Shown here: positions 59,072 to 64,000 of the stretch, piece after piece | Layout of the letters: each line of letters opens with the position of its first letter | Numbering within the stretch: position 1 is the stretch's first letter | NCBI GenBank assembly: GCA_943908425.1 | Contig: CALTTC010000005.1 | Span: 1 to 64,000, forward strand | Source: an uncultured Moraxella sp. | GTDB taxonomy: Bacteria > Pseudomonadota > Gammaproteobacteria > Pseudomonadales > Moraxellaceae | DNA length: 64,000 nt | Reading direction: 5' to 3' | Program-made: the position numbers and the translations under genes | The notes under the pieces: model-generated | The model's input: the letters and a program-made list of their open reading frames with translations, nothing else | Told to the model about the DNA's origin: nothing | Databases searched by the model: none

Positions 59072-59601
59072 TAAAATCACACCTACACAATAACGATATC
59101 CAATTAACGCACGTGGTGGCGTTTGACAATAACCACTGCATCGGTAGCGACAATCAATTACCGTGGCATATCCCAGAAGACTTAGCCCATTTTAAACGCT
59201 TGACCCAAGGCGGTGTTGTGTTGATGGGACGCAAAACTTTTGAATCGATTGGCAAGCCGTTGCCTAATCGCACCAACTGGGTCATTACAAGCGATACTAC
59301 TTGGCAATATCCCACGGTCAAAACCGCACACACCTTGCACGACGGTCTATTACTTGCTATCAATGATGTCAAAAACAGCGACAAACCAAACCAGCTATTT
59401 GTAATTGGTGGCGGACAAATTTTTACGCAAACACTTGAATTGGCGGATATTTTAGAAATTAGCCGTATTGATTTAACGACCCACGGCGATGTATTTTATC
59501 CCCCTTTTGATACCCAATTCACCCTAATACAAAAAACTCCCATAACAAGCCAACAAGGCATTGATTTATCTTTTGAACGCTATGCACGTACCGCTATGTA
59601 A
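59068..59601 (+). CDS. folA: Dihydrofolate reductase
   Basis: Reduces dihydrofolate to tetrahydrofolate with NADPH; the target of trimethoprim. It has 177 residues, about 15 more than E. coli at the N terminus. Motifs are [27 protein letters not shown] (given in parts: IG-x-DNQLPW and PEDLAHFK), [15 protein letters not shown] and [12 protein letters not shown]. The acidic active-site residue is the Glu in IPEDL. Confidence 0.95.
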   Translation: MIKSHLHNNDIQLTHVVAFDNNHCIGSDNQLPWHIPEDLAHFKRLTQGGVVLMGRKTFESIGKPLPNRTNWVITSDTTWQYPTVKTAHTLHDGLLLAINDVKNSDKPNQLFVIGGGQIFTQTLELADILEISRIDLTTHGDVFYPPFDTQFTLIQKTPITSQQGIDLSFERYARTAM

Positions 59602-59608
59602 ATAAAAA

Positions 59609-59634
59609 AATCCCTAAAAAATATTTTAGGGATT
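59609..59634. terminator. Terminator between folA and rplS
   Basis: AATCCCTAAAA pairs with TTTTAGGGATT. On the minus strand it is followed by a long U-run, so it chiefly ends the rpsP-rplS unit. Confidence 0.75.
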
Positions 59635-59655
59635 AATAATGGCTGGGCGGCTGAA

Positions 59656-60024
59656 TTACGCGCCTTTTTTTGCACCCAACTTCTCTTTGATACGCGCTGA
59701 TTTACCAGAACGCTCACGCAAGTAGTACAATTTGGCACGGCGTACTGCGCCTTTACGCTTAACTTCAATGCTGTCAATCAGTGGTGAATGTAACTGAAAA
59801 GCACGCTCAACGCCAACGCCACTTGAGATTTTACGCACTGTAAAGGCAGAATTTAAGCCACGGTTACGCTTAGCGATAACCACACCTTCAAACGCTTGCA
59901 GACGCTCGCGCTCACCTTCACGCACCTTTACTTGTACCACGACCGTATCACCAGGGGCGAAATTTGGACGCTCTTTTAGCTGGGCATTTTCAATATCTTG
60001 CACCAAGGGGTGTTTGTTGCTCAT
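59656..60024 (-). CDS. rplS: 50S ribosomal protein L19
   Basis: Large-subunit protein at the subunit interface. It has 122 residues with [41 protein letters not shown] and the C-terminal [17 protein letters not shown]. It is the last gene of rpsP-rimM-trmD-rplS. Confidence 0.97.
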   Translation of the reverse strand: MSNKHPLVQDIENAQLKERPNFAPGDTVVVQVKVREGERERLQAFEGVVIAKRNRGLNSAFTVRKISSGVGVERAFQLHSPLIDSIEVKRKGAVRRAKLYYLRERSGKSARIKEKLGAKKGA

Positions 60025-60103
60025 TACTACGTTTCCTTCTTTTGTGACGACAGAGGCTATACGCGTATCGTCGGGTGATGTCCAGACAGTTGGACGTTAA
60101 ATC

Positions 60104-60871
60104 TTAGCTATTAAATTCATCTTGTTGCAAAAATTCTGTCAGCCACCGCTTTTGCTGATTGGCTAAATTGTCTTTACTTGCCAGAAACTTATAAAATAAA
60201 TCAGGGCGTTTCGCGCGCGTGCGGTTAAGCTGTTGGCAAAAACGCCACTTAGCAATGTTGCCATGATGCCCAGATAACAACACTTCTGGGACGTTTTGCC
60301 CAGCAAATTCTAAAGGCTTAGTATAATGTGGATAATCTAGCAAACCATCCACAAAAGAGTCACTAAGCGCAGACTGCTCATTCATCACGTTAGGCAAGCG
60401 ACGAATAAGACCATCCATCAATACCATCGCCGGCAACTCACCACCTGTTAGCACATAATCGCCAATCGACAACTCCCCATCAATGTACTGATACAAGCGC
60501 TCATCTATGCCCTCATAGCGTCCACACAGCAGTATCATGCCATCGTAAACCAAGCTTTCTTGCACCACTGCTTCATCAAGCGTACGTCCTTGAGGTGACA
60601 GATAAATAACAGGGCAGTTGGTACAACCATGACTGCTTACCGATGTTTTAGCAGCAGTTATCGCCTGCAAGGTTGGCTCAAGCATTAACACCATACCTGC
60701 CCCACCACCGAAAGGACGCTCATCCACACGCCGATAGTTACCTTGGGCATAATCACGCGGATTAAAGCAATCAATCGATACTTGACCGTTATCTACCGCT
60801 CGTCCTGTGATACCAAAGCCCCTTAAGGCAGAAAACATCTCAGGAAACAAAGTGATGACAGCAAAGTACAT
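60104..60871 (-). CDS. trmD: tRNA (guanine37-N1)-methyltransferase
   Basis: SPOUT-fold enzyme that makes m1G37 in tRNAs reading CUN, CCN and CGG, preventing frameshifts; the tRNA-Pro(GGG) in this window is a predicted substrate. It has 255 residues. [14 protein letters not shown] (about 50-63), the knot motif [11 protein letters not shown] and the [17 protein letters not shown] segment with the AdoMet loop are present. The catalytic Asp lies in the flexible linker after it. Confidence 0.96.
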   Translation of the reverse strand: MYFAVITLFPEMFSALRGFGITGRAVDNGQVSIDCFNPRDYAQGNYRRVDERPFGGGAGMVLMLEPTLQAITAAKTSVSSHGCTNCPVIYLSPQGRTLDEAVVQESLVYDGMILLCGRYEGIDERLYQYIDGELSIGDYVLTGGELPAMVLMDGLIRRLPNVMNEQSALSDSFVDGLLDYPHYTKPLEFAGQNVPEVLLSGHHGNIAKWRFCQQLNRTRAKRPDLFYKFLASKDNLANQQKRWLTEFLQQDEFNS

Positions 60872-60898
60872 AAATGACCCAAAAATAGGCAGGCTAAG

Positions 60899-61435
60899 CT
60901 AAAAATCGCTATCCCAATCCACAATCATCGTTTGGGTAGCCAAATCAATATTTTTAACAACTGATTTGTGCCAAGGAATTAGGCGCTCTTCGTTATCTAT
61001 GCTTGACTCGGTGGGAGCGATGGTCATGACATCATTCGCGCCAGTTTCAAATAAATTTTTGATAACGCCTAAATAGTCATTTTGGGTATTGACGACCGCT
61101 AATCCCACCAAATCCGCCCAATAGTATTCATCATCAGCAAGGGTAGGCAGATGACACTTATCAGCCCATACAGTCGTGCCGTTCATGCGCTCGGCTGTAT
61201 TTCTATCGGGAATTTCATGAAAACAAGCAACCAAACCTGCGCCTTGCTTGCGCCATTCTTTCACCGTCAAAGGCTCAAAACCTGTTGCGGTTTTTATTTG
61301 CCAGTTGGGCATTGCAAAAATGGCGGCATGGTCCTCTGTTTCACTAAACACCCATAGCCACCCTTTAATACCATAAGGTTTTTTTAGGGTGGCTATCAGC
61401 ATTAGCTCATCAGATGCAATATCGTTTTGGCGCAT
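60899..61435 (-). CDS. rimM: 16S rRNA processing protein RimM
   Basis: Maturation factor that binds S19 in the 30S head. It has 178 residues. The N-terminal RimM domain contains TLKKPYGIKGWLWVFSETED, and the C-terminal PRC-barrel has DDEYYWADLVGLAVV with the LIPWHKSVVKNIDL motif. It lies between rpsP and trmD. Confidence 0.95.
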   Translation of the reverse strand: MRQNDIASDELMLIATLKKPYGIKGWLWVFSETEDHAAIFAMPNWQIKTATGFEPLTVKEWRKQGAGLVACFHEIPDRNTAERMNGTTVWADKCHLPTLADDEYYWADLVGLAVVNTQNDYLGVIKNLFETGANDVMTIAPTESSIDNEERLIPWHKSVVKNIDLATQTMIVDWDSDF

Positions 61436-61474
61436 TATAGTGGTAATTATCGCGCGATACGCGATTGCAATTAC

Positions 61475-61729
61475 TTAAGCTGCTTGCGTTTTTGCTTGTG
61501 CTTTTACCAAGCCTTTGATGCGGTCAGTTGCTTGTGCACCTTTTGCCAACCACGCATTATAAGCTTCTAAATCCAAACGGAATGCTTCTTCTTGTCCGCG
61601 CGCTAAAGGGTTAAAAAAACCAATTTTTTCAATGTGGCGACCATCGCGAGGTGAACGCTTGTCAGCCACTACGATTTGATAAAAAGGACGTTTTTTTGAA
61701 CCGCCACGAGCCAAACGAATAACTACCAT
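61475..61729 (-). CDS. rpsP: 30S ribosomal protein S16
   Basis: Small-subunit body protein. It has 84 residues from [17 protein letters not shown]; five upstream in-frame codons are not conserved. [18 protein letters not shown] is the family motif. It is the first gene of the rpsP-rimM-trmD-rplS operon. The promoter is at 61789-61817. Confidence 0.96.
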   Translation of the reverse strand: MVVIRLARGGSKKRPFYQIVVADKRSPRDGRHIEKIGFFNPLARGQEEAFRLDLEAYNAWLAKGAQATDRIKGLVKAQAKTQAA

Positions 61730-61788
61730 AACTACTCTCTTCAAATAAAATAAACGAAAAACGAAAGCTTGCTTTTCAAAAGTGCATA

Positions 61789-61817
61789 ATTATAGCAAAA
61801 AAACTGCCGTGTTAAAA
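61789..61817 (-). promoter_or_regulatory. Promoter of rpsP operon
   Basis: On the minus strand TTTTAA, 17 bases, TGC-TATAAT. The same -35 hexamer occurs in the rpsM promoter. Confidence 0.6.
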
Positions 61818-61853
61818 GAAAAAAATAGCGATTTCACCAAAAATTTATCCTTG

Positions 61854-61862
61854 TGCTACAAT
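61854..61862 (+). promoter_or_regulatory. Extended -10 upstream of the EnvZ-like kinase
   Basis: TGC-TACAAT, weak -35. The predicted start is about 20 bases before the kinase ATG, showing that the kinase has its own promoter. Confidence 0.4.
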
Positions 61863-61890
61863 AATAGGCAATTTTTCCAAAGCCAAAACA

Positions 61891-63264
61891 ATGCCAAATT
61901 CCACGCTTTCCACTTGCCTACGCCGACTTAATTCCAATACACTACAAACCGCTTTGATGGTAATTTTTATCGTGGCGGCTAGCGTGGGTTTATCCGTGTG
62001 GCTGTTTTGGCGCAGTCTTTATTTACCAGAATTAAAAAATCACGCCACCTATATTGCCGGTGAGTTGCAGCTTATAGAGCGCATTCGCCAAGAATACGGC
62101 AGTAATTCCGACTTGCAAGCTTGGCTTAGCACCAATACCCCTTTGCAAATTGTAGAAAATCCAAGCGAATTCCCGAATGTGACTGACAAGGTCGTTGCCG
62201 ACTTTTTTACCGATATTTTGGCAACAGAGGCAAGTCAAGCCTTGGGGCGACCAGTCTATGTGTATTTTAAATTTAAGCCCACGCCGATGCTTTGGGTGCA
62301 AGATAGCCAAAATCCTGATATTTGGCTCCAAGAACCTGTGGTGCATTATTCACAATATAGCCCTGCGTTATTAGCACTATTTTTATTGGGTTTACCGCTG
62401 ATGACTTTGGCGATTATTTTTTTGTTGGTACGCGCGCTCAATCGTCCGCTAAAACGCCTAGAAAAAGTCGCAAGCGATTATATTTTAACCGGGAGTGCCA
62501 CGCATTTGCCTACCAATCTAGGCTCTAATGAAATACGCCAAGTCAATACCGCCTTTAACCACTTATTTCACACCTTGCATGCCGCGCAAAAAGAACGTAC
62601 GATTATGCTAGCAGGTATTTCCCACGATTTACGCACGCCACTGACACGTATGCGTCTGATTGCCGAGATGATGGATGACGACTTTGTCAAAGAGGGGTTA
62701 ATTTACGATATCGAGGACATGGACGCGATTTTGGAGCAGTTTATCTCCTTTATGAAGGATGGCTCTGATGAAAGCATTCGCCCAACGGATTTGGACAGCA
62801 TTTGCCGTGAGATTATGGTGCAGTTTCAAGAGGTGCGTTTTATTTATCACAAAGAAATTACTGGTGATATTTTGCTGCGTCCTTTATCCATCAAACGCCT
62901 TATTGTCAATCTGGTGAATAATGCCGTGCGCTATGGACTAGAACCCATTCATCTTGTTTGCCAATTGCTGAGCAAAGAGGCGCTACCAATCAGCGTGCCT
63001 AGTCATGATTTTGGCGATGAGTTACTATTGATTTGTGTCAAAGATGAGGGGGCAGGCATTGACGAAAGTCAATTAGAGCGTATTATGCAGCCCTTTGAAC
63101 GCGGAGAGACAGCACGCACCACGCAAGGTAGCGGACTTGGGCTAGCCATCGTTGCGCGCATTGCCAAGCTACATAATGGTATTGTGCAGATTATCAACCA
63201 CCCTGCCGGCGGTCTGCAAGTTTGTGTCTATATTCCGCTCATTGACGCACCGAGCGATACGTAA
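61891..63264 (+). CDS. envZ: EnvZ-like sensor histidine kinase
   Basis: 457-residue inner-membrane sensor kinase. A first membrane helix (about 21-43, MVIFIVAASVGLSVWLFW) and a second (about 155-177) flank a periplasmic domain of about 110 residues. A HAMP linker follows, then the H box AGISHDLRTPLTRMRL (His about 246), the N box NLVNNAVRYG, the G1 box VKDEGAGID and the G2 box GSGLGLAIV. The H-box and HAMP sequence fit EnvZ/OmpR-type osmosensors. Unlike in enterobacteria no ompR precedes it: the upstream neighbour is rpsP on the other strand. The response regulator must lie elsewhere. Confidence 0.85.
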   Translation: MPNSTLSTCLRRLNSNTLQTALMVIFIVAASVGLSVWLFWRSLYLPELKNHATYIAGELQLIERIRQEYGSNSDLQAWLSTNTPLQIVENPSEFPNVTDKVVADFFTDILATEASQALGRPVYVYFKFKPTPMLWVQDSQNPDIWLQEPVVHYSQYSPALLALFLLGLPLMTLAIIFLLVRALNRPLKRLEKVASDYILTGSATHLPTNLGSNEIRQVNTAFNHLFHTLHAAQKERTIMLAGISHDLRTPLTRMRLIAEMMDDDFVKEGLIYDIEDMDAILEQFISFMKDGSDESIRPTDLDSICREIMVQFQEVRFIYHKEITGDILLRPLSIKRLIVNLVNNAVRYGLEPIHLVCQLLSKEALPISVPSHDFGDELLLICVKDEGAGIDESQLERIMQPFERGETARTTQGSGLGLAIVARIAKLHNGIVQIINHPAGGLQVCVYIPLIDAPSDT

Positions 63265-63273
63265 CTCGCGCTT

Positions 63274-63447
63274 TTATTTATCGCCAATTAGTGGGGGGAT
63301 ATTGGCACTATTATTGATAAAGTGTAGTGGGCGCTCAATACTTTGCTCTGCCTGCGCCAAAGTGCCTGTATCATTCACAGGGGTCGCCCAAAAATAGCCA
63401 AACGCTAGCAAATTTAATACCACCAGCGCACTAAATACATACGGCAT
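63274..63447 (-). CDS. Small single-pass membrane protein
   Basis: 57-residue protein not assignable to a family. Residues 2-20 (PYVFSALVVLNLLAFGYFW) form one membrane helix. The rest, with SIERPLHFINNS and a final PPLIGDK, would be a short exported or cytoplasmic tail. GAGGA in the last codons of the upstream kinase serves as ribosome site, and the gene starts two bases after the kinase stop, so it is translationally coupled. A role with that kinase is inferred. It converges on envZ with nine bases between stops. Confidence 0.65.
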   Translation of the reverse strand: MPYVFSALVVLNLLAFGYFWATPVNDTGTLAQAEQSIERPLHFINNSANIPPLIGDK

Positions 63448-63449
63448 AA

Positions 63450-64000
63450 TTATTCCTCAATTGTTTGTAAACCCATACTTTTGGCGGCATTTTTGGCTTG
63501 CACATCTTCATCACCCAAAATGGTAATGCCTACCTGCCTAACGGGCCAGCTCATCACAAATTTGGCGCCACCAAGAGTGGGGCTTTCGTCCACCTTAGCA
63601 CTGCCATGAAACCAAAAGGCAATGCGACTGACAATAGACAACCCCAAACCATAACCACCAGTTGCTTGCGTGCGACTGTCGTCAAGGCGAGTAAAGGGAA
63701 TAAAAACTTTATCCCTATCAGCCTTGGGAATGCCCTGCCCATCATCTTCCACGCTGACAAATGCCATGCCTTTATCCACCCAGGCACTAATAATAATCGC
63801 ACTTTTGGCATAACGCAAGGCATTGCCAGCAAAATTTTGTAATACGCGGTGCAAATAGCGCCGATCTGCCATCACCTGCGTTTTGGCGGTGGGTAAATTG
63901 CCCTGAATATGAATGGGCTTACCAAGCGCCTTAGTTTCTTTGACCACTTGTTCAATCAACTCACGCAAGTTGATTAATTGCCAATCTAACTTAGGTGAGC
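63450..64000 (-). CDS. Sensor histidine kinase, C-terminal part (truncated by window end)
   Basis: The reading frame is open to the window edge, so the N-terminal half with sensor and H box is missing. The visible 183 codons hold the dimerisation-to-ATPase linker (LDWQLINLRELIEQVV), the N box FAGNALRYAKSA, the G1 box VEDDGQGIP, the F box FIPFTRLDD and the G2 box GGYGLGLSIV. The tail of about 45 residues after the ATPase domain (PVRQVGITILGDEDVQAKN) is longer than usual. The N-terminal sequence resembles RstB-type kinases, but this is uncertain without the rest. Confidence 0.85.
   Translation of the reverse strand, partial: SPKLDWQLINLRELIEQVVKETKALGKPIHIQGNLPTAKTQVMADRRYLHRVLQNFAGNALRYAKSAIIISAWVDKGMAFVSVEDDGQGIPKADRDKVFIPFTRLDDSRTQATGGYGLGLSIVSRIAFWFHGSAKVDESPTLGGAKFVMSWPVRQVGITILGDEDVQAKNAAKSMGLQTIEE

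Overview
The window looks like chromosomal backbone of a gammaproteobacterium, most likely a Moraxellaceae member (Moraxella/Psychrobacter-like). This is inferred from protein similarity and from gene order: mreBCD-maf-rng, an uninterrupted S10-spc-alpha ribosomal cluster, yceD-rpmF-fabD-fabG-acpP without plsX/fabH, and GatCAB amidotransferase genes. Base composition is moderately AT-rich. I see no rRNA, CRISPR array, prophage or plasmid origin.

Layout. 0.1-4.5 kb, minus strand: mreB, mreC, mreD, maf, rng (cell shape, nucleotide sanitation, RNA processing). 4.8-9.3 kb, plus: gatC, gatA, an N-acetyltransferase and gatB. 9.4-11.1 kb: an AT-rich DUF262/DUF1524 gene (GmrSD-like, possible defence) beside tRNA-Pro(GGG). 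11.7-18 kb, plus: msrA, pabB, lgt, glnD and a secreted WG-repeat protein. 18.0-22.4 kb is decayed: broken nitroreductase, LysR, a DUF1993-like remnant, ohrR and ohr, then about 1.1 kb without genes holding an IS256-type transposase remnant. 22.4-36.0 kb, minus: 28 genes from rpsJ to rplQ including secY and rpoA, with promoters visible at the positions of the E. coli S10, spc and alpha promoters. 36.3-41.3 kb: pyrC, rnt, tRNA-Glu(TTC), a DUF2062 protein, yaaA, a lipoprotein cytochrome c and an unknown lipoprotein. 41.4-45.6 kb, minus: ilvC, a small monooxygenase, ilvN and ilvI. 45.9-51.3 kb: a DUF4124 protein, a BON-LysM protein, acpP-fabG-fabD, rpmF-yceD, epmC and a YciO-like protein. 51.5-57.6 kb, plus: an outer-membrane protein, a membrane protein, a cold-shock gene, etfBA, gor and map. 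58.2-59.6 kb: thyA-folA. 59.7-61.7 kb, minus: rpsP-rimM-trmD-rplS. 61.9-64 kb: an EnvZ-like kinase convergent with a truncated second histidine kinase that is followed by a 57-residue membrane microprotein.

Most genes are housekeeping. The accessory or unusual content is the DUF262 gene, the decayed peroxide/electrophile-stress island with a shared perfect palindrome, the transposase remnant, two short tandem-repeat arrays (4 x 14 bp and 6 x 17 bp), a terminator-like hairpin in an outer-membrane-protein leader, an internal duplication in YceD, and a recurrent extended -10 promoter form. I did not find a clearly new multi-gene system. The best candidates for follow-up are the stress island with its operator, the DUF262 gene and the kinase-linked microprotein.
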